47,139 nucleotides of DNA from Cyanobacteria bacterium UBA7753 (GCA_002481545.1 DLEF01000063.1:1-47139), one strand, 5' to 3'. Shown: positions 1 through 9,849, counted from the stretch's first letter. Notes: generated by a model from the letters alone, not told the origin. Made by a program: numbers and translations.

Positions 1-53
1 CAGGCATTGCCTGACAAAAATATAGTTACTCCCCATCCGCATCCGTTTAAAAC

Positions 54-79
54 GTAGGGTGCGGTCACCACCGCACCAA
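54..79 (+). repeat. GTAG-hairpin repeat, GGTGCGGT subfamily (copy 1)
   Basis: The unit is GTAG followed by an 8-bp perfect stem GGTGCGGT / ACCGCACC around a 4-base loop, then AA. This copy has loop CACC where the other five copies in the window have CACT. It lies in the leader region before mfd. There is no T-run after it, so it does not look like an intrinsic terminator. Confidence 0.85.
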
Positions 80-123
80 GATATAATTTATTTAATTAAA
101 ACCTTTTCAACAGCCATAATTCG

Positions 124-132
124 TGTGATAAT
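124..132 (+). promoter_or_regulatory. Probable extended -10 of mfd
   Basis: TGtGATAAT fits an extended -10 (TGn plus hexamer). A transcript starting 7-9 bases later would begin at or just before the ATG at 141, so the mfd message may be leaderless. I see no convincing -35. Confidence 0.4.
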
Positions 133-134
133 TT

Positions 135-3100
135 ATGTATATGAGAATAGAAAATTCCGAAATTTTTAATGAGATGCGAACCTTCGTAAAAACCTCTCGC
201 CCGTTCTGTGTTACGGGTTTGACGAGCTTTTTGCGTATTCTGTCGTTAAAGAAAATAAAGGATTTTTCAAAAAAGAAAATACTTTTTATAACCTCAACAG
301 AGCAGTATGCCTTGAGGTATCAGAGTGACTTAAAGACGGTATTTGACCTTGATTCGGAACTTTTCCCGTATCAGAACAACTCCGCTTATGAAGGCGTAAA
401 CACTAACAAATATGATTATGCCAAACAAATAGAAATATTGCATAATAAACCTTATTTGATTATCGCGCCCGTAAGAGTGCTGTTAGAAAAATTTCCGTCT
501 GAGTCATTTTTCAAGAAAAATAAATTGACTCTTAAAATTGGGGATGAAATAACCCAGAAAGATATGCTTAATACCTTGATGAAACTCGGGTTTAAGCGCT
601 CCACCATGGTTAATGATATCTCTGAATTTAGCATTAGAGGCGATATTACGGATATTTACCCGCCTGAAGAAAACCCTGTGAGAATCGAGTTCTGGGGCGA
701 TGAAATCGTTGATATAAGAACCTTTGATCCCGAAACCCAACGTTCTATAAATAAAGGTATAAAAAAGATTGATATTTACCCGATGTATAAGTTCGTCGTC
801 GGTGATGACGTTCCGAAAGATTTTCCTAAGGAACTGCGCGACCAACTCACGGAGGAAAAATACTTTGAAGGGATAGAGATATATCAAAGTTATTTTAATG
901 ACGATTTAGTCAGTATTTTTGATTACTTGGAAGATTATATCATTGTATTTGATGAAAAATCAGAGATTTATACAAAATACCAATTTATTGAGAAAAACGA
1001 GGATGACAGATACCAAGAGAACCTGAAAACTCAACTTATATATGAGCTTAGGGATAAAAACCATTTTACTTTTGTTGAGTTTGCCCAAAAACTTGCGAAT
1101 TTCTTAAAGATTGGGTTTAACAACTTCTTGGACAGCGAATTTGATTTAATAATCGACCTTGACGGGCAGACGGTCAAAACTTTTAATGCCAATATGGATG
1201 ATGTTGCGGATTATCTCGATGCAAGAAGAGACTATGAGATAGTTATTGCTACAAATTACCCTGATAGGGTAAAGGAGACTCTGTCCTGTTATGAGATATT
1301 TGATGTCGAGTATTTGGATAATATATCCGCCTCGGGCACGATTGTCGAGCAGGCAAAATTTATCCTGTTGACGGATAAGGAGCTCTTCAACAAGCGCAGT
1401 AAGAATATTACCTCTACAAAGCGGACATACCATAAGGAAAAAGCCGAATATATCGAGAACATAAACGATATCCAACCGGGTGAATACGTTGTTCACGTTG
1501 TCCACGGTATCGGTATATATCAGGGCTTGACTCAGCAGGAGTTGGACGGACAGTTAAAAGATTATCTCACGATAGAATACGCGAACAAAGACAAACTCCA
1601 TATTCCTGCAGATCAGATTAATATGCTCTGCAGATACAGAGGAGCGGGAGCCGTCAGACCTAAGCTGTCGAGAATGGGCGGTGCCGATTGGACGAAGACA
1701 AAAACCCGTGTCAAAAAAGAGGTTGAGACCGTTGCTTATGACCTTCTCAGACTTTATGCAAAACGTAAAATGCAACAGGGTATACAGTTTGACCCTGATA
1801 CGCCTTGGCAGGTCGAGATGGAGGAGGCGTTTGAATATACCGAAACTCCTGACCAGATGAAGGCGATAAACGATGTAAAAGCTGATATGGAGAGCCCTAA
1901 CCCTATGGACAGACTAATCTGCGGTGATGTCGGGTTTGGTAAAACCGAAGTCGCTATGCGTGCGATGTTTAAGGCAGTAGCCTCAGGCAAACAGGTCGCA
2001 CTTATCGCGCCTACAACGATTCTTGCACTACAGCATTATCAGACAATATCTGAAAGGTTTAAACCTTATAACATTGATGTAGAGTTGCTCTGTCGTTTCA
2101 GAAGTCCTAAACAGCAAAAAGAGACCATAAAGAATATGGCACTCGGAAAGTGTGATGTTGTAGTCGGAACGCACCGTCTGTTGCAGGATAAAATCTCGTT
2201 CAAAGATTTAGGGTTGCTTGTAATTGACGAGGAACACAGATTCGGGGTAAGACACAAGGAAAAACTAAAACAGTTCAGAGAAAATATTGATATTATCTCA
2301 ATGTCCGCAACTCCAATCCCCAGAACATTATATATGTCGCTTTCGGGGATAAAAGATATGTCAGTCATTGAGACTCCGCCGAAGAACAGACTTCCGGTCA
2401 AAACTTTCGTTGGTCAGTTCGATGAAAAATCGGTCAAAAATGCGATTATTCACGAGCTTGACCGTGACGGGCAGGTGTTCTATCTGTATAACAGGGTAGA
2501 AACTATTGACGAATTTAAACTCAAATTGCAGTCACTTGTTCCTAATGCAAGAATAGCGGTCGGGTATGGACAGCTTTCGGAAAGCCAATTAGAGGACGTA
2601 ATAGTCGGGTTTGAAGAGCACGAGTATGATATTTTATTATGTACGACGATTATTGAAAACGGGCTTGATATTCCGAACGCAAACACTATTATTATCCACG
2701 ATGCGGACAGATTCGGGCTTGCGCAGTTGTATCAACTTAGAGGTCGTGTAGGTCGTTCAAACAGGCAGGCTTATTGCTACTGCTTCTATAAGGCAGGCAA
2801 GAACCTTACAAAAGAAGCTTATCAAAGATTAATGGCGATAAAAGAATTTTCATCGCTCGGAAGCGGTTATCAGATAGCCATGAGGGATGTAGAAATCCGT
2901 GGGGTTGGAAATATCTTAGGAACGAAACAACATGGTCATATGGTGACTGTAGGGTTTGATACGTATTGCCAATTGTTGGATGAGACTGTTAAGGAACTTC
3001 AAGGCGAAAAAGTCGAAAAGAAACCGCCTACGATTGTTGATATCAATGTAACAGCCTTTATTCCTGATGATTGGGTAGGCTCAAAAGAACAGAAGATGAT

Positions 3101-3533
3101 TGAGTATAAACGACTCGCGGATGTTCACAATGAAACAGAGCTCGGATATATTGAATCAGAGTGGAAAGACAGATTTTCAAAGATTCCGGAGGAGGTTCAA
3201 AACCTTATCAGACTTGTTCAAATCAGACTTGCTGGCACAAAGATAGGTATTACGTCTATCAGGGAAACCATGGACAATATCAGAATTTATACTCCGTTTA
3301 CAAAGGCGGAATGGCAGATTTTGCAGACAAAATTGCCTCGTGAGATTACGAGGTATTTGAAGTTCACTATCGCGCCAAAATCGGTCGACGGTGCAAAATC
3401 CATACTTTTACTTGACAATTCGGTTATGAATTTTGATAAAGTATTTAACATTCTGATAGATTTGTTTTATGATATAGACGAGGGGGTTAATGATATAAAC
3501 GCCCGATTTTCAAAAGAGATAAATAATAAATAA
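135..3533 (+). CDS. mfd: Transcription-repair coupling factor Mfd
   Basis: ATP-dependent translocase that removes stalled RNA polymerase at DNA lesions and recruits UvrA. At 1132 aa it is full length for the family. The N-terminal third is the UvrB-like, UvrA-recruiting region. The RNA-polymerase-interacting (CarD-like) domain begins near residue 448 (GEYVVHVVHGIGIYQG). The RecG-like motor has Walker A GDVGFGKTE near residues 595-603 and the DEEH box near 698-701. The GRVGRSNRQAYCY motif of the second motor lobe and a TRCF C-terminal domain follow. Two in-frame ATGs lie 6 bases apart (135 and 141). Neither has a ribosome binding site, and the upstream -10 favours 141. The foldase lipoprotein gene follows 29 bases downstream on the same strand. 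No broken motif is seen. Confidence 0.97.
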   Translation: MYMRIENSEIFNEMRTFVKTSRPFCVTGLTSFLRILSLKKIKDFSKKKILFITSTEQYALRYQSDLKTVFDLDSELFPYQNNSAYEGVNTNKYDYAKQIEILHNKPYLIIAPVRVLLEKFPSESFFKKNKLTLKIGDEITQKDMLNTLMKLGFKRSTMVNDISEFSIRGDITDIYPPEENPVRIEFWGDEIVDIRTFDPETQRSINKGIKKIDIYPMYKFVVGDDVPKDFPKELRDQLTEEKYFEGIEIYQSYFNDDLVSIFDYLEDYIIVFDEKSEIYTKYQFIEKNEDDRYQENLKTQLIYELRDKNHFTFVEFAQKLANFLKIGFNNFLDSEFDLIIDLDGQTVKTFNANMDDVADYLDARRDYEIVIATNYPDRVKETLSCYEIFDVEYLDNISASGTIVEQAKFILLTDKELFNKRSKNITSTKRTYHKEKAEYIENINDIQPGEYVVHVVHGIGIYQGLTQQELDGQLKDYLTIEYANKDKLHIPADQINMLCRYRGAGAVRPKLSRMGGADWTKTKTRVKKEVETVAYDLLRLYAKRKMQQGIQFDPDTPWQVEMEEAFEYTETPDQMKAINDVKADMESPNPMDRLICGDVGFGKTEVAMRAMFKAVASGKQVALIAPTTILALQHYQTISERFKPYNIDVELLCRFRSPKQQKETIKNMALGKCDVVVGTHRLLQDKISFKDLGLLVIDEEHRFGVRHKEKLKQFRENIDIISMSATPIPRTLYMSLSGIKDMSVIETPPKNRLPVKTFVGQFDEKSVKNAIIHELDRDGQVFYLYNRVETIDEFKLKLQSLVPNARIAVGYGQLSESQLEDVIVGFEEHEYDILLCTTIIENGLDIPNANTIIIHDADRFGLAQLYQLRGRVGRSNRQAYCYCFYKAGKNLTKEAYQRLMAIKEFSSLGSGYQIAMRDVEIRGVGNILGTKQHGHMVTVGFDTYCQLLDETVKELQGEKVEKKPPTIVDINVTAFIPDDWVGSKEQKMIEYKRLADVHNETELGYIESEWKDRFSKIPEEVQNLIRLVQIRLAGTKIGITSIRETMDNIRIYTPFTKAEWQILQTKLPREITRYLKFTIAPKSVDGAKSILLLDNSVMNFDKVFNILIDLFYDIDEGVNDINARFSKEINNK

Positions 3534-3562
3534 AGTACAATATAAAAATAAGGGGAAATTTT

Positions 3563-4720
3563 ATGAAAAGAGCTTTATTAACATTAATGGCAAGTGCCGT
3601 ATTGTTTTCCGGATGCGGATTCAAGGGTAATACCGTAATTAAGGTTAATAACCAGAATATTACAAAAGCGCAGTATGAAGAAGCGTTCAAGAACGCCGCT
3701 AAAAATTCACAGCTTGCGCAAATGGGGATTGATATTCCCGAGGATGATAACAACCTGATGTATTTGATGATTAAAGACAGAGTTGTTAACGAGTTAATCG
3801 TAAAAGAACTTTTAAGACAAGAACTTGAAAAACGTAACATCACGGTTTCTAAAGATGATATCGCAAAAGAACGTCAAAAAATGATTGACAGAGTCGGTTC
3901 AAAAGATAAATTCAATGATATTTTGAAACAAAACGGTATCAAAAATTCACAGTTTGAAAGTGATTTGGAACAGGAAATCAAGATGAAAAAGTTAGTTAAT
4001 GACATTCATCCTGTTAAGGTTTCAGATTCTCAAGCAAAAGATTTCTATAATAAGAATATTAACCAATTCAAATATCCTGATAAGGTTAGAGCATCTCACA
4101 TTTTGATTTCCGCTAACCCTGTTGAGATAAAGGAACAATTGAGAAAGAAAAATCCTAATATGACCGAAAACGACTTGAACATGAAAGTTCAACAGGAAAT
4201 GAGAGCAAGATATGACAAGGCTGTAGCAATTCAAAAACAATTGAAAAATAATCCTGATGAATTTGAATCTGTTGCAAGAAACAAATCAGACGATCCAATG
4301 TCTGCTAAGAACGGCGGAGATATCGGATTCTTTGCTCAAAAAGATATGGTAAAACCTTTTGCGGATACTGCGTTTGCACAAAAACCAAACACTATAAGCG
4401 ATGTTGTACAAACTCCTTACGGGTTCCATATTATCAAGGTTACCGACAGAATGGCTGCAGGACAGCAACCGTTTGAAAAAGTAAAAGAACAGATAAAACT
4501 TTATATGACGGCTCAAGAACAAATCAAGGCTTTGGAATTGTACTTGAACGGATTGAAGGCTAACGCTGTTATCCAATTTGTAGATGAGTCATATAACCCT
4601 GTTCAAATCGAATTGAAGATGAAAAAGCTTGCTGCGGAAAGAAAAGCTGCTATCCAACAGCAAAAACAACAAGCACAGACTCAATCAAAAACACCTGTCG
4701 GGGCAAATAAAGCAAAATAA
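3563..4720 (+). CDS. PpiC/SurA-type peptidyl-prolyl isomerase lipoprotein
   Basis: Extracytoplasmic foldase, 385 aa. The N-terminus is a lipoprotein signal with lipobox LFSGC, predicted acylated Cys18. A SurA-like N-terminal helical region (about residues 25-165) precedes a parvulin rotamase domain (about 172-297). The rotamase shows RASHILIS at its start, GGDIGFF in the middle and TPYGFHIIKVTDR at its end. The tail is rich in Lys and Gln. An AGGGGAA ribosome binding site supports the start. The stop overlaps the next start (TAATG). By family it assists folding of exported or outer-membrane proteins. PrsA and SurA cannot be told apart from sequence alone, but the lipid anchor resembles PrsA. 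Confidence 0.9.
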   Translation: MKRALLTLMASAVLFSGCGFKGNTVIKVNNQNITKAQYEEAFKNAAKNSQLAQMGIDIPEDDNNLMYLMIKDRVVNELIVKELLRQELEKRNITVSKDDIAKERQKMIDRVGSKDKFNDILKQNGIKNSQFESDLEQEIKMKKLVNDIHPVKVSDSQAKDFYNKNINQFKYPDKVRASHILISANPVEIKEQLRKKNPNMTENDLNMKVQQEMRARYDKAVAIQKQLKNNPDEFESVARNKSDDPMSAKNGGDIGFFAQKDMVKPFADTAFAQKPNTISDVVQTPYGFHIIKVTDRMAAGQQPFEKVKEQIKLYMTAQEQIKALELYLNGLKANAVIQFVDESYNPVQIELKMKKLAAERKAAIQQQKQQAQTQSKTPVGANKAK

Positions 4721-5346
4721 TGAGAAACGAATATAAAATATTTGAAAATACAAAAACCGCATTAGGGAATGTAATTTTTCTGTGCGGTTTTTCTGCCGAA
4801 AAAAATCAGGATTTGGCAATTGGAGTTGTCCACGGCGATGAACCGCAGGGCGAATATCTTATAAACAGATATTTAGACGAAGAGTTAAAAGAAGGCGTTT
4901 TATTCATTCCGTGCCTTAATCCTGACGGAAAACAGAATAATACAAGGGTTAATTCTAACGGAGTTGATTTAAACAGAAATTTTCCTACCAAAAATTGGGT
5001 TAAGGCTGAGAAAGATAATTACTTTGGAGGGAACAGTCCTGCATCGGAGATAGAGACAAAATTTCTGATAAATATAATAGATAAATATGAACCAAAATCA
5101 ATAATAACTCTTCATACCCCGTATAAGGTCGTCAATTACGACGGGCCTGCAAAAGAGTTGGCAGAGAAGATATCAGAGATTATAAATTATCCCGTCGAGG
5201 CTAGTATCGGCTACCCTACCCCGGGGAGTTTCGGCACTTATGCTGGAGTTGAGAGACATATACCTACCATAACCTTAGAGATGGACGAAGAAATTGCGCA
5301 GGAAAGGCTGTATCCTCCGATTAAAGAGATTATTGATTTGCTATAG
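4720..5346 (+). CDS. M14-family peptidase/amidase, MpaA-like
   Basis: Small zinc carboxypeptidase-fold protein (208 aa) like murein peptide amidase A, which trims cell-wall peptides during recycling. Visible catalytic set: zinc ligands in HGDE (His38, Glu41), substrate-binding LNRNFP (Asn85, Arg86), third zinc ligand His132 in TLHTP, and the general-base Glu187 in TLEMDEE. It has no signal peptide, so it acts in the cytoplasm, as MpaA does. The ATG overlaps the stop of the foldase gene by one base, so translation is probably coupled. The exact substrate (murein tripeptide or another peptide) is inferred from the family. Confidence 0.85.
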   Translation: MRNEYKIFENTKTALGNVIFLCGFSAEKNQDLAIGVVHGDEPQGEYLINRYLDEELKEGVLFIPCLNPDGKQNNTRVNSNGVDLNRNFPTKNWVKAEKDNYFGGNSPASEIETKFLINIIDKYEPKSIITLHTPYKVVNYDGPAKELAEKISEIINYPVEASIGYPTPGSFGTYAGVERHIPTITLEMDEEIAQERLYPPIKEIIDLL

Positions 5347-5362
5347 AATATTGTAATATGTT

Positions 5363-5386
5363 GCTCTCCCACAGGCGGAGGCGAGA
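5363..5386. repeat. CTCTCCCAC-type intergenic repeat (copy 1)
   Basis: A GC-rich segment starting CTCTCCCACAG and ending GGCGAGA. It matches a second copy at 42117-42140 (CTCTCCCACAG, then GGCGAGA). It directly abuts a GTAG-hairpin. Confidence 0.5.
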
Positions 5387-5388
5387 AA

Positions 5389-5415
5389 GTAGGGTGCGGT
5401 CACTACCGCACCAAC
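5389..5415 (+). repeat. GTAG-hairpin repeat, GGTGCGGT subfamily (copy 2)
   Basis: GTAG, stem GGTGCGGT, loop CACT, stem ACCGCACC, then AAC. This 27-base unit is identical to the copies at 16568, 19732, 22982 (inverted) and 35835. Confidence 0.9.
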
Positions 5416-5473
5416 GATATTATCACAATGTCAAAAATGCTACTGTTGTACATATGAATAATAACCTTGTCTA

Positions 5474-5482
5474 TGCTATAAT
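5474..5482 (+). promoter_or_regulatory. Extended -10 promoter for a leaderless AsmA-like gene
   Basis: TGcTATAAT is a perfect -10 hexamer with TGn extension. Its last base is 7 positions before the A of the ATG at 5489, where transcription should start. There is no ribosome binding site. Confidence 0.7.
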
Positions 5483-5488
5483 CGTAAT

Positions 5489-8239
5489 ATGGTTGAGTTT
5501 ATAAAAAAGTTCAAAATAGTATTTATTTTGTCCGCAGTTGTGCTAGCTGTTGCAGTATTTATTGTGGCTGCATATCTTTGGTTTGTGCCATCTCTGGTTG
5601 CATCCGAGAATGTACAGAACTTCTTTACAAAACAAATCTACGAAAAAGCGGGCGTTAATGTAAAAGTTAAAAACTTCAAACTTGATACAAAACACGTGCC
5701 TTACATATCTTTTTCGGCTGATGATTTTGAATTGAGCAAGAACGGCAAATATATAGTAGTACTGAATAATATCGACGGAAAAATATCGCTTTCCCGCATA
5801 AAATTCCAAAACGTTATTATAAAACATTTGAATGCGAAGTATATTTTTGTTGATGTAAACAAATTACTTGATATTCTGCCTAAATCCGACAAGAAAAAAG
5901 AGCCTTCCGCATGGTCTGTTGATGTAATTGGTGCGGTTTTGAACATTGACAGATTAAAGGTTTTATATAAATCAAACGGGGTTAACTTTGATATAGACAC
6001 AAAAAATATCAACATAAATTCCAAGGATAAAAATAAAATACCCGTTAAGTTCGATTTTACGGGGCTTGTGACGCAAGGTAATTACAAAGTAAAACTTGCA
6101 ATGAGGGATAATAATAAGATTTACATAAAAAAAAAGCACCTGTATATAGACGCCTCGACTCTGACTGTTAATGACTCAAAGGTCAGAATTAAAGGCAGCG
6201 TAAAAGATAACAAACATTATGACGTTACCCTGTTTGCGAGAGGGTTTAACCTCGAAAACATTATTTCTTTGATAAGGTCAAACACCATAATCAAAAACGG
6301 CTCTACGCTTTTGTCGTATTTTGGAAACATTCACGGCAATTTTGATTTTGCGATAAACATTGTACCTAAAGGAATTGAAGGTAGATTAGATTTACATAAA
6401 CTTGCGTTCTTGTTTATTCCAATGGAAAAGGTGCCTATAAACCTGCATAACGGGGTTGCGCTTATAGGTAAGAAAAATATCCACCTGCAGGGCTTTTCGG
6501 GTTATTACGGTTCAAGGAAAGTCAACAGCATAAAATTTACGGGTGATGTTAAAGATTACAGAAAAGATTTGAAACTGAATATTATCGCAGACGGCGTTGT
6601 CACAAACGATTTCGCAAAATATTATCTGACTCCGATTATCGGCGTTCCGTTGAGCATTATCGGGAAAGCCAATACAAGATTGATAATAAAATCAAAAAAG
6701 AATGTTTACGATTTCAAATGGTTGTTCAGAATATCAGAAAAAGATGATTTGCTTGTTGACGGTGCTCCGATTACTCCGTTTAAAGAAGAACGTGTACTTG
6801 TATCAGATATGTCGGTTTACAGCCACTATTTGAAAATAAAAAATATGAATTATTATGTAACAGTTCCGGGTGTTGCGGCATTCTTTAGGCGTAAGTTGAT
6901 ATCTTTGAATGGCTTGATTGATTTTAAAAACGGAGTCGATTTTAGGGCTATGGGATTTGAAATAGAACAGCCTGTTCCGAGTGCTTTTTTGAATATCATT
7001 ACGAGAAAAAATTTACTCAAAGACGGAACGGTTGTCGGGAAGATGATAGCTGTTGACGGCAAAAAGGGTGTAAAATTGTTCGGGAACCTGTCATTGAACA
7101 AAGTCAGAGTTCCTTCTCAAAGACTATATATTGATTACGCTAAGATAACAACAAACTTTAATAAAATTTATATTGACTCAAAGGGCGGATACAGACACTC
7201 TCATTATCAATTGAACGGGGATATGTTTAACAACATAGCGTTCCCGATTATAGTTAATAATATTGATTTTACGCTCGACAGTATGGATATAAAGAAGATG
7301 GTTGAGTCCTTCAACCAGCAAGATAACGGAGAGACAAAATCAGCAACTGCAAAGGGTGTATCGGATGATGCGCCGACATTTGATATAACAAATCTTATTA
7401 TTAAAAACGGAAACTTTAACCTCAACAAAGGTACTTACGGCGAATTGTCCGTTGCAAATGTCAAAGCAAATATGACGTTGGATAAAACGGGGGATTTGGA
7501 ATTAAATTCCAATAAATTTGATTTTGCGGAGGGTACGACATCTTGCCATGTATGTTGTGACCTAAAAAAACACAAATACCATACAAAACTCGGTATAAGG
7601 GATGTAAACTTTGATTTGATAGCGACTGCGCTATTAAATCTGCCTGAAGAAATAATCGGAAAAGCTGACGGGCTCATTGATATAAATACCGACAGTTCAA
7701 TGAAATTGAACGGGAACATAAAATTCAGAATAAAAGACGGAACAATCGGGAAAATCGGACTTATAGAATATGTATTGAATGTTGCGTCTGTGTTCAGAAA
7801 CCCGCTTGCTATGGTTAGTCCGCTTACAATATTTGATTTGATGAATGTCCCTGACGGCAAATTCGATTTGATTGCGGGAACACTTGATTTGAATGATAAC
7901 GTCATTGAAAATATTAAGATTAAATCTTTTGCACCAAATCTTTGCTCTTATATTGCAGGCAGTTACGATATGAAGAAAAACGATGCGAGTATGAGAATTT
8001 ATACAAAAATGTCGGGTAAATCAACAGGTATTTACGGATTTTTAAGGGAGTTGTCATTGAGTAATATCGCATCTCGTGTCTCAATCGGCGCAAGAAACGA
8101 TGTAGTTTATTATTCTTCGGAAATTTCGGAAATCCCGAAACTTAAAGATAACGATGAGAATGCACAGGTATTTTTAACCCGTGTTGATGGCGATGTCGCA
8201 AGTAACAACTTCTTATCATCGTTGAAAAAATTGAAATAA
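5489..8239 (+). CDS. AsmA-like envelope protein (bridge-like lipid transfer family)
   Basis: 916 aa, anchored by one N-terminal transmembrane helix (about residues 9-32) with the rest outside the cytoplasm. The long beta-rich body and a C-terminal region resembling AsmA (about residues 690-870) fit AsmA/YhdP/TamB-like proteins. These span the envelope and are thought to move phospholipids to the outer membrane or assist outer-membrane assembly. The N-terminal stretch after the helix (residues 40-90) resembles the AsmA start. The message is predicted to be leaderless. A strong terminator follows. Which member of the superfamily it is cannot be settled by eye. Confidence 0.8.
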   Translation: MVEFIKKFKIVFILSAVVLAVAVFIVAAYLWFVPSLVASENVQNFFTKQIYEKAGVNVKVKNFKLDTKHVPYISFSADDFELSKNGKYIVVLNNIDGKISLSRIKFQNVIIKHLNAKYIFVDVNKLLDILPKSDKKKEPSAWSVDVIGAVLNIDRLKVLYKSNGVNFDIDTKNININSKDKNKIPVKFDFTGLVTQGNYKVKLAMRDNNKIYIKKKHLYIDASTLTVNDSKVRIKGSVKDNKHYDVTLFARGFNLENIISLIRSNTIIKNGSTLLSYFGNIHGNFDFAINIVPKGIEGRLDLHKLAFLFIPMEKVPINLHNGVALIGKKNIHLQGFSGYYGSRKVNSIKFTGDVKDYRKDLKLNIIADGVVTNDFAKYYLTPIIGVPLSIIGKANTRLIIKSKKNVYDFKWLFRISEKDDLLVDGAPITPFKEERVLVSDMSVYSHYLKIKNMNYYVTVPGVAAFFRRKLISLNGLIDFKNGVDFRAMGFEIEQPVPSAFLNIITRKNLLKDGTVVGKMIAVDGKKGVKLFGNLSLNKVRVPSQRLYIDYAKITTNFNKIYIDSKGGYRHSHYQLNGDMFNNIAFPIIVNNIDFTLDSMDIKKMVESFNQQDNGETKSATAKGVSDDAPTFDITNLIIKNGNFNLNKGTYGELSVANVKANMTLDKTGDLELNSNKFDFAEGTTSCHVCCDLKKHKYHTKLGIRDVNFDLIATALLNLPEEIIGKADGLIDINTDSSMKLNGNIKFRIKDGTIGKIGLIEYVLNVASVFRNPLAMVSPLTIFDLMNVPDGKFDLIAGTLDLNDNVIENIKIKSFAPNLCSYIAGSYDMKKNDASMRIYTKMSGKSTGIYGFLRELSLSNIASRVSIGARNDVVYYSSEISEIPKLKDNDENAQVFLTRVDGDVASNNFLSSLKKLK

Positions 8240-8270
8240 AAAAGCCGTCTTTAATGAAAACGGCTTTTTT
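8238..8270. terminator. Bidirectional terminator
   Basis: Ten-base stem AAAAAGCCGT / ACGGCTTTTT around an 11-base loop, with T-runs on both strands. It sits between the convergent AsmA-like gene (+) and the modular repeat gene (-). Confidence 0.9.
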
Positions 8271-8288
8271 ATATATGTTTATTTGTAT

Positions 8289-9761
8289 CTAGCCGAAGAA
8301 TTTGTTTTTAACCCAATTGATTACAGATGAACCTGCATCTTTTATATGTCCCAGTATTCCGTGGTTAGAGGTCGTTGAACCTGTATCTGCTGTTGTTGCA
8401 GATGTATTCTCGGTGCCTGCAGTTCCGTGTCCTTCCGCTATATGTCTGGCTGTCATTGTTGCCTCATCTTCCAGTAAAAGTTGAGGTTTCTTTGTGAATG
8501 TTCCTTCCGGAATATTGTAGTGCGGTTCTTCGTGAGGAAGATATTGTTCAATCGGTTCGTAATTCGGCTTTGATTCAAGTAACTTGAGTTCCACAACATC
8601 TTCGTTTTGAGGTTGAGGTTTTCCGAATAATTTATTTATTACCCAATTTTTTGCATTTTTAATTTTTCCGAATACATAATTTCCGAATTGTTTAACATGA
8701 TTGAAGGCTCCTTTAGCTTTGTCTGCAATATAACTTCCGAAGTTTTTGATACGTCCGAAGATACCGGCTTTATTTGTATTTCCTGCAGTTTCAGCAGTGT
8801 TGGGAGCTGAACTCTTTACAGGAAGTTGGATTTGACCGTCTTGAGTATGACGCGCATTTATTGTTGCCTCATCTTCCAGTAAAAGTTGAGGTTTTTTGTT
8901 AAACGTCCCTTCAAGAAATTTAGGGTTATTGTCGTGAGGTAAATAATCCTCTATCGGACCTAAATCATATTTTGTATTAGGTTTATTTGTTTTTGCAGGA
9001 AGTTGGATTTGTCCGTCCTTTATGTGACGTGCATTTATTGTAGCCTCATCCTCAAGTAGAAGTTGAGGTTTTGTAGTGCCGTCCGTTGACGTACTTCCTG
9101 TTTGATTTTCAGCAGAAGTCGGATTATCTTTTGGCGGAGTCTGTGTATTTGTCTGCGGTTTCCACTTTGTTAGTTTTTGTATGAAACTTCCTTCCGTGCC
9201 TGATGAGAAATTATTTTTCAGTGATTTTAATCCCTTGAAACCGCCAAAGGCTGATAAAGCTGCCGTTGTTGTTCCTTCGCCGAATCCTTCGTAGGCCTCT
9301 CTTGCCTGTTGGTCTGTAGTTGCTGTTTTGGCGAGATTTGCTGATTTTACGAAGTTTGCGCCTGCGGCGATTAAACCGATACCGCCTGCAACAGCCGCAC
9401 CGATAGGACCTGTCAGAGCGATTGCGGCAGCAGCACCTGCTGTCAAAAGCGTACGTGATATACTAAATCCGTCTTTGTCACAGAACATACCTCTTACCAT
9501 ATTATATGTTCCGCCCTTTACAAAGGCTTTGAGTTTTTCTTTAAAACTTATTTTACCGTCATCAACACCGTCGTTTTTATAAAATCCGTCCTTTTGTGGT
9601 TGCGGTTTTATTTTTGGCCCGTTTGGATTTATTGTGTCCGTCCCGAGCGGGGGGAAACTTGTTGTTGGTGTTGATAATACTTCGTCCGTCATAGCAGGCA
9701 TCAGTGCTTCTAAGTACATAGATTTGCTCATCGGATCGAATCGATTGAAAGCTTGTGGCAT
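8289..9761 (-). CDS. Unknown modular repeat protein with glycine-zipper and amphipathic C-terminal helices
   Basis: Not recognised. About 490 aa from the ATG at 9761. That start has an AAGGG ribosome binding site and lies downstream of a TATAAT overlapping the earlier ATG at 9794, so I reject the earlier start. There is no signal peptide. A Gly/Ala-rich hydrophobic stretch (GAAVAGGIGLIAAGANF) lies about residues 105-135. The motif KPQLLLEDEAT(I/M)xARH occurs three times (near residues 229, 288 and 422). Two of these follow a PIE(D/Q)YLPH...EGTF module. Two Lys-rich amphipathic segments ending WVINKLFG and WVKNKFFG look like repeated membrane-active helices. Function unknown. The repeats suggest surface, effector or structural roles. 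Confidence 0.75.
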   Translation of the reverse strand: MPQAFNRFDPMSKSMYLEALMPAMTDEVLSTPTTSFPPLGTDTINPNGPKIKPQPQKDGFYKNDGVDDGKISFKEKLKAFVKGGTYNMVRGMFCDKDGFSISRTLLTAGAAAAIALTGPIGAAVAGGIGLIAAGANFVKSANLAKTATTDQQAREAYEGFGEGTTTAALSAFGGFKGLKSLKNNFSSGTEGSFIQKLTKWKPQTNTQTPPKDNPTSAENQTGSTSTDGTTKPQLLLEDEATINARHIKDGQIQLPAKTNKPNTKYDLGPIEDYLPHDNNPKFLEGTFNKKPQLLLEDEATINARHTQDGQIQLPVKSSAPNTAETAGNTNKAGIFGRIKNFGSYIADKAKGAFNHVKQFGNYVFGKIKNAKNWVINKLFGKPQPQNEDVVELKLLESKPNYEPIEQYLPHEEPHYNIPEGTFTKKPQLLLEDEATMTARHIAEGHGTAGTENTSATTADTGSTTSNHGILGHIKDAGSSVINWVKNKFFG

Positions 9762-9792
9762 AATATAGTAAACCCTTATCTTAATTCCATAC

Positions 9793-9798
9793 ATTATA
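9793..9798 (-). promoter_or_regulatory. -10 box of the modular repeat gene
   Basis: TATAAT on the minus strand, overlapping the rejected ATG at 9794. Transcription from it would start near 9786 and give a leader of about 25 bases containing AAGATAAGGG before the ATG at 9761. Confidence 0.6.
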
Positions 9799-9849
9799 AA
9801 AGTATGTTTTGCTATGAAAATTGATTAATTCCAAAATTTTGATTAAAAC

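Noticed and set aside
7435..7905. 156-aa frame on the minus strand inside the AsmA-like gene
   Set aside because: Shadow of a strongly supported gene; no ribosome binding site, composition follows the reverse complement of the AsmA-like coding sequence.
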